In this document: one piece after another, positions 24,186 through 32,896 of the stretch
How the letters are laid out: the number at the start of each line of letters is the position of its first letter
Numbering within the stretch: position 1 is the first letter of the stretch
DNA from: Lewinellaceae bacterium
Lineage (GTDB): Bacteria; Bacteroidota; Bacteroidia; Chitinophagales; Saprospiraceae
DNA: 64,000 nucleotides
Reading direction: 5' to 3'
Assembly: GCA_020636435.1 (NCBI GenBank)
Contig: JACJXX010000001.1
Span: 2,435,001-2,499,000 of the forward strand
Notes under the pieces: model-generated
What the model saw: only the letters and a program-made list of their open reading frames with translations
Database searches by the model: none
What the model was told of the DNA's origin: nothing
Made by a program: the position numbers and the translations under genes

Positions 24186-25574
24186 ATGAGAAACTTCTGT
24201 AAGTCCTTTTTGGGCGCCGTACTGGCGCTTGCTTTGGCAGCATTGTTTGCCGAATGCTCCTCTCCGGGCGAGCCAAGCCCTCCTTCGGATTACCACTGCA
24301 AAGGCAATGTTTTTGTGCCCTTCTCCACCGAAGGCTGCTCCGGGGTGGGGACGGAGGTGCCGTTTGTATGCAATGAGATCATCCTCGACCCTGCCGACCC
24401 CAAAGTAATGGCAGCGTGGAGGAAATACCTCCTGGCGCAAGGCTTTGAAAAAGTGGACAGCTGCGCGTGCGGGAATGAGATGGAATTGTGGCGCTTTCAT
24501 AAAGACAACCTCAATGATCCGGACTTTGACGTCATCGGCATCGTTGAAGACCCGCCGCCGGATGTAGAGGCTATAGCAGGCGGCGGCCCGGCCTGGGCCT
24601 CGCTAAACTATGTTCTCTCCTTTGAGCCGGTTGAACTGAAAGGTTTTTCGGATTCTCTGCTGCCGGAGCAGACAATAACTCCCTGCCCGGCAAACCCGGT
24701 AAAGGTGGCAATAGTGGACACCGGGATCGATATTGAGGGTGGGCTAGGTAATACTATTTTGGGGAATTTTGACTGGGACTTTACCACAACGGGTATAAGT
24801 TGCGACAAGTCAAAGGACTTAGGCTTCAATATCCCGGAACTGGGCACGGAGCCGATAGACAATCACGGGCACGGAACTGCGGTCAATGGAGTCGTCGCCG
24901 GCATTCCTTACTACAATGACGTCACGCTGGACCTTCCCATGGAATTCCTCAATATCAAGGTGACGGATGACAGCACAGGCTCAGGGTCGTTGTTTAAGGC
25001 GCTTTGCGGGTTGTATTACGCCATCGAGGAAGGCGCCAATGTCATCAACGTAAGCTGGGGGTACATGGGCAACCTGGACAACGAGGAAATCCCGATGATA
25101 GAACGTTGCCTGGATTACGCCGCCAGTCATAAAGCCATCGTGGTGGCCGGCATGGGCAATGATTACACCTATCTCAACGGATACTCCAAATTCCTGCCGG
25201 CGAGCCTGGCGGAGTTCAAGCCCAACGTCATCTCGGTAGGCGCTACTCAAAATGGCGGCGCCAAAGCTAATTTCTCCAACTGGGGCTTTAACTCTGCCGA
25301 AATGACGATCACAGCGCCCGGCGTAGAAATAATCAGCGCCTACCCAAAGAAATTGCAGAGCAACCCTCCCACCGGAGTGGCCAGTCAATCGGGCACTTCG
25401 TTTTCAGCGCCCCACGTTACCCGTACGGTGGCGGCTCTTTGGAGCCTGGATTCAGGATTGTCTATGGCCGATGTAATTACAATTATAAAGAATACGGGAG
25501 ACGACGGAGGCAGTTACCGAAAACTGCATCACAAGGCTGCCGTGCATCAGGTTTGCCCTGATTTTCCGCTATAG
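24186..25574 (+). CDS. S8 family (subtilisin-like) serine peptidase, exported
   Basis: A 462-residue protease from the ATG at 24,186, which begins a hydrophobic export signal (FLGAVLALALAALFAEC); the Cys could be a lipoprotein site, though Glu at -1 is atypical. The S8 triad is complete: Asp178 in VAIVDTGID, His229 in NHGHGTAVNGVVAG and Ser405 in SGTSFSAPHV. The N-terminal 120 residues form a Cys-containing prodomain-like region. The C-terminus ends soon after the catalytic domain, and no T9SS tail is seen, so it probably acts in the periplasm. It lies 100 bp upstream of a TPR-CHAT lipoprotein on the same strand, which suggests the two proteases work together. Confidence 0.88.
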   Translation: MRNFCKSFLGAVLALALAALFAECSSPGEPSPPSDYHCKGNVFVPFSTEGCSGVGTEVPFVCNEIILDPADPKVMAAWRKYLLAQGFEKVDSCACGNEMELWRFHKDNLNDPDFDVIGIVEDPPPDVEAIAGGGPAWASLNYVLSFEPVELKGFSDSLLPEQTITPCPANPVKVAIVDTGIDIEGGLGNTILGNFDWDFTTTGISCDKSKDLGFNIPELGTEPIDNHGHGTAVNGVVAGIPYYNDVTLDLPMEFLNIKVTDDSTGSGSLFKALCGLYYAIEEGANVINVSWGYMGNLDNEEIPMIERCLDYAASHKAIVVAGMGNDYTYLNGYSKFLPASLAEFKPNVISVGATQNGGAKANFSNWGFNSAEMTITAPGVEIISAYPKKLQSNPPTGVASQSGTSFSAPHVTRTVAALWSLDSGLSMADVITIIKNTGDDGGSYRKLHHKAAVHQVCPDFPL

Positions 25575-25674
25575 CCATAAACGCAACACCCGAAGGTGGC
25601 CAGTGCCCGGTGGGCCTGGCCGCCTTCTTTAACGTAAGCGTTTGTTCAAAGAAAAAGCCTCCAATTTCAAACAA

Positions 25675-28509
25675 ATGACGAAAACCCTTCTTGTACACGC
25701 CCTTTTGCTGATTTCCCTTTCCGCCTGCAAAAACGAACCGGCGGTTTTACCCTGCGATGCTTCTCTGGAAACGGCGTTGGCTGGCCTGCTGGATGAGCTT
25801 GCCGCCGATTCCCTGAGCCCCGATTCCGCCATCCGGCAACTCGCGCTCCTGCTCCCGGAGTTGGAAGCCTGTGAAGGGCGCAAAAAAGACTCCCTTTGGG
25901 CCTCCGTCTCCGACGAGCTCGGAAAAAAGCTGCTTTCCGACAAGCCGGTGGATTCCGAATTGTACTCTCAGCAGGCCTTAAAAATTCGAAAACGGTTATT
26001 CGATGACCCTCAGCACCGCGATATCATGAGGATGTACTACAATATCGGTTTTGCTCACCTGAACCGGAAAAATTACCATCAGGCCATTTCCTACTTCGAC
26101 TCGGCCGCTGCCCGCCCCATTGCCAATTTGCCTCAGCTTTTCGTGTTGAGCAAATTGAGGCTGGGGCAAGCCTACCTCGAAATAGGAGAACTGAACAACG
26201 CTCTTTTTCACTATCAGGTAGCTTCCGACAGCATGGCGGTGTATCCAGGCAGCACCAAACGGCGCCTGGAACTGGTTCGGTCGTTCGCCTCCTGTTATCG
26301 CCGGCTACGGGAATACGATAAAGGCATAAAAAAGGCCGGTGAAGGGATGAGCCAGGAGGCGCTTGCCGTCAAAGGCATTGCAATCGCCGACCTATGCCTG
26401 GCGCTGGGCAATATCTGGCAGGATTCCCTCTTAAGCGCCGACGGGGAAGAGGCCAGGCAGCAGGCCGTTTTTTATACCCAAAAGGCATTGTCTTTCTACG
26501 AAGAGATGCCCGAAGGGCCCACGAAAGAAGCAAGAATAGCCATGGCGGCGGGCAACCTGGGAGAACTCTACCGGAGGATGGGACAATTTGAAGAGGCTGT
26601 CCGGGTGCTGACCGATGCGATCAGCTTTCTGAAGGCTAAAGACAGCCAAAGCAGCATCTTTGTATCGTTGTACATCAACCGGGGCGAAACTCATTTTGGC
26701 GAAGAGAGGTATGAAGCCGCCCTGGCTGATTACGATTCCGCCCTTATTTTCCTCGTCCCCTCCTACCCGTACAGTGCCGGGCGGCCCTTGCCGGCAGTTC
26801 ATTCCTACAGCGGCGATCACGAGAAGTCGATGGTGTTGCTCGCCGACATTGCCTTGACCAACCTGGCCCTGTTTGAAAAAAAAAAGGAGGATGCTGCACT
26901 TTTGAAAAAAGCGGTGGCGGCCTACGATACCTTATACCACCTCATTAACCTGGTTCGGGGAGATTTCATCAGCGACGAAGCCAAACTCGAACTGGCTGCC
27001 GGTTCCCGGAAGATCCTGGGCAAGGCCTTTCAAGGTTGCCTTCTGCTCTACCGCAAGACCAACGAACCGCGCTACAGAGAAGAAGCATTCCGGATTTCCG
27101 AACAAAGCAAGGCCTTTGTGCTTCTGGAAGCCGCTCGACTGAAACACGTTAGCAGCATGCTTCCGGAAGCTACCCGGCAAAAAGAAGCACAATTGCTGCA
27201 GGCCCGCGCCAACATCGAAGGCCAATTGCTGCAGGCCTGGGACAATCCGGATGAAAAAAAAAGGCTGAACAAGGACTTGTCCCGCAATTTTGAGCAAATA
27301 CGCGCCTTTCAGCAGCAACTCAAAAAAAAGCATGCCAACTATTATGCCCTAAAATATCAGGGGGCCAACCTTTCCAGCACACAAATCCGGGAGGAGCTTC
27401 TGGGCGAAGGCCAATCCCTGGTTGAATATTTCTACCAGGATTCTTTCCTGCACTTGTTTCTGCTCGCTCCCGAAGCCATTGAATGGCATACCGTAGCGAT
27501 TTCTAAAAAGCAGCTGGACCATAAAATTGCCCGTTTCCGGGAACTGCTGGAACGAGGACGCCCCGGAGATGCAGGGCAGGAAGCTGAATTTTGCCGGTTG
27601 GCCCACAACTTGTACCGGTACCTGCTGGCCCCTGTCGAAAGCAAGCTCACCGAGCGGCTGATCATCATACCCGCCGGCCCGTTGAACAACCTGCCTTATG
27701 AAACCTTATTGAAAAGGCAGCCTACCGGAGGAATCCGGCAGCAGTTGGATGAAGATAATTTCGTTCTTTTTAGCCACAGCATCAGCTACTGCTTTTCCGC
27801 TAACCTCTTGTCTCTGATGCAATCTGGCCGGAAAAGTACTTCCCGGCGCAAAAACATGGCTGTGTTTGCTACAACATTTGGCCATGGGGCCAGCCAGAGG
27901 CCCGCCAGCTCAGGGCTTCCTCCTGCCCTGCTTAAGGCGCTGCCCTTTCTTACTCCATTAGGAGTCAATCAGGAAACAGAGGTGAAAAAGATCGAGGAAA
28001 GCATCAGAGGGGTAGAAGTTTTCAGGGGGGAAGGCGCCAGCAAAACGGCCTTCCTGGAAGCCTGCCGGCAGTATGCTGTCCTTCACATACCTACCCATGG
28101 CATCCTCAATGAAGAAGACCCCAGCTATAGTTTTATTTCATTTTCTCAAATGGACGGGGGGATCAATCCCTCTGAATTGCTTTTTGTAAAGGATCTCTAT
28201 GCTCAACGATGGGATATTGACCTCATTTTCCTGTCGGCTTGCCAGACAGCCTCCGGCCGTTTTTGGGAGGGGGAAGGCAACATCAGCCTGGCCAGAGGCA
28301 TGGCATACGCCGGAGTGAGGAGCCTGGCCACCACCCTGTGGAACGTCCCCACGGCGGCAAAGTCGAAAATTGCTCCTGCTTTCTATATTCACTATATAAA
28401 GGAGGGCCAGCCTAAGGACGTGGCCCTGGCGGAAGCCAAGCGCAGCGTCGCCCGGCAGTACCATCCCAAGGATTGGGCAGGGCTGATCCTGGTCGGTGCG
28501 TCGGAGTGA
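25675..28509 (+). CDS. TPR-CHAT caspase-like lipoprotein
   Basis: A 944-residue protein from the ATG at 25,675, giving a lipoprotein signal (LLVHALLLISLSAC). Residues 40-520 are helical tetratricopeptide repeats (for example EIGELNNALFHYQVA and YRRMGQFEEAVRVLTDAI); residues 600-940 are a CHAT domain. The catalytic dyad is present: His808 in LHIPTHG and Cys856 in FLSACQTASG, followed by GMAYAGVRSLATTLW. CHAT proteins are caspase/separase relatives, so this is probably a cysteine protease sensing partners through its TPRs, tethered at the cell envelope. It follows a subtilisin gene and faces a convergent sigma factor/anti-sigma-like pair. Substrate unknown. Confidence 0.88.
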   Translation: MTKTLLVHALLLISLSACKNEPAVLPCDASLETALAGLLDELAADSLSPDSAIRQLALLLPELEACEGRKKDSLWASVSDELGKKLLSDKPVDSELYSQQALKIRKRLFDDPQHRDIMRMYYNIGFAHLNRKNYHQAISYFDSAAARPIANLPQLFVLSKLRLGQAYLEIGELNNALFHYQVASDSMAVYPGSTKRRLELVRSFASCYRRLREYDKGIKKAGEGMSQEALAVKGIAIADLCLALGNIWQDSLLSADGEEARQQAVFYTQKALSFYEEMPEGPTKEARIAMAAGNLGELYRRMGQFEEAVRVLTDAISFLKAKDSQSSIFVSLYINRGETHFGEERYEAALADYDSALIFLVPSYPYSAGRPLPAVHSYSGDHEKSMVLLADIALTNLALFEKKKEDAALLKKAVAAYDTLYHLINLVRGDFISDEAKLELAAGSRKILGKAFQGCLLLYRKTNEPRYREEAFRISEQSKAFVLLEAARLKHVSSMLPEATRQKEAQLLQARANIEGQLLQAWDNPDEKKRLNKDLSRNFEQIRAFQQQLKKKHANYYALKYQGANLSSTQIREELLGEGQSLVEYFYQDSFLHLFLLAPEAIEWHTVAISKKQLDHKIARFRELLERGRPGDAGQEAEFCRLAHNLYRYLLAPVESKLTERLIIIPAGPLNNLPYETLLKRQPTGGIRQQLDEDNFVLFSHSISYCFSANLLSLMQSGRKSTSRRKNMAVFATTFGHGASQRPASSGLPPALLKALPFLTPLGVNQETEVKKIEESIRGVEVFRGEGASKTAFLEACRQYAVLHIPTHGILNEEDPSYSFISFSQMDGGINPSELLFVKDLYAQRWDIDLIFLSACQTASGRFWEGEGNISLARGMAYAGVRSLATTLWNVPTAAKSKIAPAFYIHYIKEGQPKDVALAEAKRSVARQYHPKDWAGLILVGASE

Positions 28510-28540
28510 TTCCTGATGGGTTCATGGGCCATGCAACCAT

Positions 28541-28870
28541 AACCTGGCGAAGCCAGAACCAAGTGTCCTTAAACCGCAGAACCGCGAAACCGCAGAACTC
28601 AAAATGTAAAAGGAGGCTCGGCTGGGGCGGCTCTTATTAGAGTTGATGCGTTGGGAGCATTCAGCGGTTAAAAAGTTACTTTTCACCCTGCTCTTCGTTC
28701 CAAAAGCGGTCAGGTAGCGCCACTATCCTCCCACTTTTGCGCCTCAATCAGGGCGAAAATTAATCTTTTTTCCCACTAAAGCCCCCCAACGCATCAACTC
28801 TATTGGACTGCCTAAGTAGAGCCACTTTTACATTTGAAATTTAGAGTTTTGCATTTTGCGGTTTCAAAGC
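28541..28870. repeat. Dispersed non-coding repeat, copy occupied by a MITE
   Basis: Head and tail match the repeat at 4,853-5,040 (CATAACCTGGCGAAGCCAGA ... CATTTTGCGGTTT). Between GGCGGCTCTT and GGACTGCCT it is interrupted by a 163-bp element at 28,639-28,801. It accounts for most of the 28,510-28,935 spacer; no gene is present. Confidence 0.65.
28639..28801. mobile_element. MITE-like element, 163 bp, 17-bp perfect ends
   Basis: Perfect 17-bp terminal inverted repeats AGAGTTGATGCGTTGGG, flanked by ATT on both sides (28,636-28,638 and 28,802-28,804). The matching unoccupied repeat near 4,950 lacks the insert, supporting the borders. No coding capacity. Confidence 0.8.
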
Positions 28871-28935
28871 CCGTGGATAATGGGTTCCAGCCATCGCACA
28901 AAAAATTCCTGCCATTTTTTGGCAGAAAATAATGA

Positions 28936-29784
28936 TTACCGGATTAACACCAGTACCCGAAGCGGATGCCCCAGGCCCCTGAGCAAATCCTCCGCTGCCC
29001 GGGCTTCCTCTCCGGCGCTTTTATCTTCGGCGATTGCCTGAAGGCCTTCCAGGATTTCCTGGCGACTGTGCCCGGCGCCCAATCGGGCGAGGAGCAAGTT
29101 GAGCCGCACCGGCCTGGCCAGCGAAGCATAACCGTACTGCAGGAGGCTATCCCGGTTGGCCAGGCATTGTTCAAAGCCTTCAATCGCTGGTTCAAACTGC
29201 CCGTTTTTCAACTGCCAGTGAGCGAGGTAATAGTCGGCCATGCAAAAACCGGCGCAGCCGTCGGCCAAAACTTTCAAACCCTCTCCTCCTTCCTCAGCAT
29301 AACCACAATAAAGAGCGGAAGCCCGCCCGAAGACCTCTTCCTGGCCCGTGGGAGGAAGTTCATCTCCGGCATAACCAGGACAATAGGCTTCTATAAAATA
29401 TTTTTCTATCAATTCATTTACAGGCTCCAGGCTTAGGTTGGCCCAAATTGCCAGGCCCGCCATTAAGGCTATGAGGAAACCCAGCCCTGCTTTCCAGAAT
29501 TGGACGGCAGAGAAGGCGAAGCGAAGGCGGTCAAAAAAATTCAACTGAGGTTCTGGCAGAGGCCCTTTCTGCCGGCGCAGCTTCTCCAGCATTTCCTTCA
29601 ATTTTTGCTCCCGGGCAGAAGCCGGTTTTTCCGGAGAGAAAGCGTAATGGAGGAAGGCCTTTTGCCGAGCTTCGTCCTGATCCAAAGCGGCCTCGAACGC
29701 CTGGCGTTCCCGGGAATTCATGGTGCCCTCCAGGTAAGCTTTGGCCTGGTTGTAGTAATCTTGGTTTTTCATTGCGGGAATCAT
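28936..29784 (-). CDS. Putative anti-sigma/membrane regulator with helical-repeat ectodomain
   Basis: A 282-residue single-pass membrane protein. The cytoplasmic N-terminus (about 1-90) has an anti-sigma-like layout (DYYNQAKAYLEGTMNSRERQAFEAAL), without an obvious zinc-binding HxxxCxxC. A single membrane segment follows at about 95-115 (AGLGFLIALMAGLAIWANL). The periplasmic part is Cys-rich then TPR-like (YLAHWQLKNGQFEPAIEGFEQCL). Its start codon directly follows the stop of a sigma-70-family gene, so they are co-transcribed and probably translationally coupled. The inferred role is to hold that sigma factor at the membrane and release it on an envelope signal. A start at residue 5 (29,772) is also possible. 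Confidence 0.65.
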   Translation of the reverse strand: MIPAMKNQDYYNQAKAYLEGTMNSRERQAFEAALDQDEARQKAFLHYAFSPEKPASAREQKLKEMLEKLRRQKGPLPEPQLNFFDRLRFAFSAVQFWKAGLGFLIALMAGLAIWANLSLEPVNELIEKYFIEAYCPGYAGDELPPTGQEEVFGRASALYCGYAEEGGEGLKVLADGCAGFCMADYYLAHWQLKNGQFEPAIEGFEQCLANRDSLLQYGYASLARPVRLNLLLARLGAGHSRQEILEGLQAIAEDKSAGEEARAAEDLLRGLGHPLRVLVLIR

Positions 29785-30369
29785 TTATTCTTCAAACAGG
29801 CCGCTCGGGCCGCCTCCCAGTAGTTCTCTAAATTTTCGTTTACATCGCGATAGCAAAGAAGATACGGAAGTGGGGCTGACATCATAGCCCTTATCGTTCA
29901 ACAGGCCGGCCAGTTTGCCGTGGTCCTCAACCGGTGGTTCTTCAAAAAAACACAACCAAAGGAGCACTTCGCATTGCCCTCCCAACTGCGCCAGATACGC
30001 CTTCACTTTTTCCCGAAGGACGTTGCTGGACGGGCTGTGGTACAATTTGCTCAGCACATCCATGGCCATATCCATTCTCTGGCTTTCGCGCCGGTATTCT
30101 TCGCAGATATTCCGGCAAATATTGCGGATATACCCTTTGCAGTTGGTTTTAGGCCCCCGGCCGTTGCTGATCTCGGTGGCCAGCCGCAGGACCGCCTCAT
30201 ACAAAAGGTCCTCCCAGCTAAGTACGCGGGAAAGCTGCCGGTAACGGCCGTAGAAATATTTCGCCGTTTTGCGAAACTCTATGTCTTCCACCAGCAATGC
30301 CATTCCTTCGGCTATCCCTTCCTCTCCTCCGTTCCTCATTTTGTCGATGATCCGTTTGCAGTCATGCAT
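29785..30369 (-). CDS. Sigma-70 family (ECF-like) RNA polymerase sigma factor
   Basis: 194 residues from the ATG at 30,369 (MHDCKRIIDKMRNGG); the longer frame would need a TTG. Region 2 is seen as FRKTAKYFYGRYRQLS...WEDLLYEAVLRLATEI with GYIRNICRNICEEYRRES, and region 4 as VLLWLCFFEEPPVEDHGKLAGLLNDKGYDVSPTSVSSLLSRCKRKFRELL (shown in parts here), a helix-turn-helix. Region 4 is somewhat divergent. Stop and start codons touch those of the downstream membrane protein, the usual sigma/anti-sigma arrangement. Facing and adjacent to the TPR-CHAT and subtilisin genes, it may control them, but this is inference from position only. Confidence 0.75.
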   Translation of the reverse strand: MHDCKRIIDKMRNGGEEGIAEGMALLVEDIEFRKTAKYFYGRYRQLSRVLSWEDLLYEAVLRLATEISNGRGPKTNCKGYIRNICRNICEEYRRESQRMDMAMDVLSKLYHSPSSNVLREKVKAYLAQLGGQCEVLLWLCFFEEPPVEDHGKLAGLLNDKGYDVSPTSVSSLLSRCKRKFRELLGGGPSGLFEE

Positions 30370-30845
30370 GTACTTGTTACTGATATAGTGAAGCAAGGTT
30401 TGAAAATTAAACTTAAAGGAAGGAAAATAATTAAAATTTTATAAGATGTTGCCTAAATGCTGGCTTATTCTTCACCAAGAGGATGAATCTTTTAAAATCT
30501 TTCGAAAAAAAAGAAGCCACAATGTTTAAAAACAACCGTTAACGACACTAAAAAAGAGAACAACAAATTTATGTGTAATTAGCTCTGTATAACCCCTTTT
30601 GACCATGTGTAATCCCTAAAACCCCTATCCCTTGCCTCGCTGGGCAATCGCTTTAGGTTTCACCGCCTGAGTGATTGCCACAGCTGAGGTTCGGGGGTGA
30701 ACTCCTGCCTCAGCTCGTGTTGGCGTATCCTCCTCCAACGGCTTTTCATTCCCCTTCTAATATAGAATGTAAAATGGAAACAGCGTCTAATCCGGCCACT
30801 ATATAGTTCGCGCTTCCTGAAAATCAACATTCTATGTCGCACGAA

Positions 30846-31142
30846 GGCTACCCTTCTAAGGTTGGCCAGTTGTCGGTTGCCAGTTGTCGGTTGTCGGCTG
30901 TCGGTTGCGTTGGGCGACTACCATTCTAAGGTTGGACAGTCCGGTGAGGCTTCGTACATCTTACACAACCCCGGACCGCCGTTGGCCCCGTACACCGTAC
31001 ACAGCCCCTGCAGCCTCTGTCCAGCGTTAGACGGGTAGCCCGTTGGGCAGCCATGCGTTTGGCAGCCAGCAAGTTGCAACAACGGTCAACGAACAACAGG
31101 CAACGGACAACGACCCGTGTGGCCAATGTCAGACAGGTAGCC
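30846..31142. mobile_element. MITE-like element, family A, interrupted by a second copy
   Basis: Outer element with ends GGCTACCCTTCTAAGGTTGG (left) and its counterpart GGCTACCTGTCTGACATTGG (right, reverse complement), flanked by an exact 8-bp duplication CGCACGAA (30,838-30,845 and 31,143-31,150). Without the inner element and its duplication it is 164 bp and is nearly the reverse complement of 11,465-11,614. The spacer 30,370-31,342 holds no gene; the host sequence was a hairpin (ACTATATAGTTCG / CGAACTATATAG). Confidence 0.9.
30916..31040. mobile_element. MITE-like element, family A, nested inside another copy
   Basis: 125 bp, ends GACTACCATTCTAAGGTTGG and (right, reverse complement) GGCTACCCGTCTAACGCTGG. 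It is flanked by an exact 8-bp duplication CGTTGGGC (30,908-30,915 and 31,041-31,048). The unoccupied sequence, with a single CGTTGGGC, is seen in the copy at 11.5 kb, which proves the insertion. Its body resembles the 172-bp copy at 14.3 kb. Confidence 0.93.
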
Positions 31143-31342
31143 CGCACGAACTATATAGCGGAGGGCAGAATTTAATTCCGGGCAAAAAAACACGATAACC
31201 CTTTTTTCACAACCCCCAACGAGCTTTCATCCCTACAGGATTTTATACAAACGGAGTTTATTGAGAACTTACTTCCGGCCTTGATGACGCCCGGGAGGCC
31301 TGGGGCAAATGGTTTACCCCTTTCTTTGATATGATAGAAGTC

Positions 31343-32629
31343 CTACTCCCTATACACCCTCCCCTCCTTCATCACAAACTCCACTTCCAGCAACGTCTCG
31401 ATATTTTCTAATGGGTTATCTTTTACGGCGATGATATCTGCCAGTTTGCCCGCCTCGATGCTGCCCAGCTGATCGGAAATTCCCAGCAGTTCAGCGGAAG
31501 CAACGGTGGCGGAACGAATGGCATCCATGGGAGGCATGCCGGCTTCGGCCATGTAGAGGAACTCTTTGGCGTTATCCCCGTGCGGGCTGACGCCGCAATC
31601 GGTTCCAAAGGCAATCTTCACTCCTCTTTTATACGCTTTCGCAAAAGTTGCCTGAATCTGCGGGCCGATGGCCAATGCTTTGGGTACGATGATGGCCGGA
31701 AAATAGCCCTCCTCTTTCGCCTTGTCGGCTACAAACCGGCCGGCGGAGATGGTTGGAACGTAATAGGTGCCCTTTTCCTTCATCAGGTCCATCACCTCTT
31801 CCGTCATCATGGTGCCGTGCTCGATGCTGGTGATGCCGGCCAGCACCGCCCGTTTCATGCCTTCGGCGCCGTGGGCATGGGCGGCGGTGGTCATACCGTA
31901 GTCTTTGGCGGCCTGGACAATAGCCGTGGCTTCTTCCAGAGTAAACTGGGGGTTGCTGCCGTCCTTGGCCAGGCTGAGCACCCCGCCGGTGGCGGTGATC
32001 TTGATGAGGTCGGCCCCGTTCTGGTAGCGCTGGCGGACGGCCTGCCAGGCGTCGTCCGGGCCGTTGATGACGCCCACTTCCGGGCCGGCGTATTCCATCA
32101 GGCCTTTTCGGGCGCCGTTGGTGGGGTCGGCGTGGCCGCCGGTGGTGCCGATGGCTTTCTCAGCGGTGAAGATGCGCGGGCCGTCGACGTAGCCCTGGTT
32201 GATGGCATTGCGCAGGGAGACGTTGACGCCCGAGCCGCCGAGGTCGCGCACGGTGGTGAAGCCGGCCATCAGGGTGCGGCGGGCGTAGACGGTGGCCCGC
32301 AGGGCAACGTCGGCATCGTTGAGGCGGAAGCGGTCCAGATAGCTGTTGGGGTTGCTCTCTCCTTCAATGTGCACGTGCATGTCCATCAGGCCGGGCAGCA
32401 CGGTTTTGTCCTTGAGGTCGATCACGGTGGCGCCTTCCTCCGCCTTTGCATAGCCGTCACGAACTTCTTTGATTGTTTTGCCGTCGACGATGATGGTCAC
32501 CTTTTCGCGCACCTGATCGCCAACGCCGTCGATGAGGCGCCCGCAGTGGAGGTACTGGAGCTGGGCCGGGGCCGCATAAGCTGTAAAAAGGAACAGGAAG
32601 GCAAACAGAATTTGCTGGGTCAGTTTCAT
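31343..32629 (-). CDS. Exported amidohydrolase family protein (imidazolonepropionase-like)
   Basis: A 428-residue metal-dependent hydrolase with a signal peptide (ILFAFLFLFTAYAAPAQ). Amidohydrolase motifs: HxH in LPGLMDMHVHIEGE (about residues 82-90), TTVRDLGGSG, a GTTGGHADPTNG loop, the metal His residues in TAAHAHGAEGMKRAVLAGI and SIEHGTMM, and the catalytic Asp region FGTDCGVSPHGDNAKEF. This matches the branch annotated as imidazolonepropionase-like or Xaa-Pro dipeptidase, which hydrolyses dipeptides or cyclic amides in the periplasm. The substrate here is not known. It is divergent from the GH97 gene across a palindrome-bearing spacer. Confidence 0.88.
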   Translation of the reverse strand: MKLTQQILFAFLFLFTAYAAPAQLQYLHCGRLIDGVGDQVREKVTIIVDGKTIKEVRDGYAKAEEGATVIDLKDKTVLPGLMDMHVHIEGESNPNSYLDRFRLNDADVALRATVYARRTLMAGFTTVRDLGGSGVNVSLRNAINQGYVDGPRIFTAEKAIGTTGGHADPTNGARKGLMEYAGPEVGVINGPDDAWQAVRQRYQNGADLIKITATGGVLSLAKDGSNPQFTLEEATAIVQAAKDYGMTTAAHAHGAEGMKRAVLAGITSIEHGTMMTEEVMDLMKEKGTYYVPTISAGRFVADKAKEEGYFPAIIVPKALAIGPQIQATFAKAYKRGVKIAFGTDCGVSPHGDNAKEFLYMAEAGMPPMDAIRSATVASAELLGISDQLGSIEAGKLADIIAVKDNPLENIETLLEVEFVMKEGRVYRE

Positions 32630-32698
32630 GGTTTGGATGTTTTTATCTTTGCTGTGAAGTTAATCCGTTATTTTGTAAAATATGCTGTTGTTTAAATG

Positions 32699-32854
32699 GA
32701 TGCTATGGATACTTGCTCTGTTGCCGTTCCAGTGCCAGGACGATGCTGCGCCCTTTGAGCGGTGGATGCTGGCAGGCACAATAGCATCCACCGCCCAAAG
32801 GGCGTAACATCACCCCATTTCGCATGGCGGAATGGGGTAAGTATCTATAGCATC
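32699..32854. repeat. Extended palindrome in the divergent amidohydrolase/GH97 spacer
   Basis: Outer arms 32,699-32,716 (GATGCTATGGATACTTGC) and 32,837-32,854 are inverted copies with two mismatches. Inner arms 32,749-32,770 and 32,783-32,804 form a 22-bp stem with one mismatch (CGCCCTTTGAGCGGTGGATG). Overall an element of about 156 bp. No target duplication was found; it may be mobile or regulatory. Confidence 0.6.
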
Positions 32855-32896
32855 TTTTCTAATAGGATCGCATTTAAAACCAAATCGGATAGGCCA

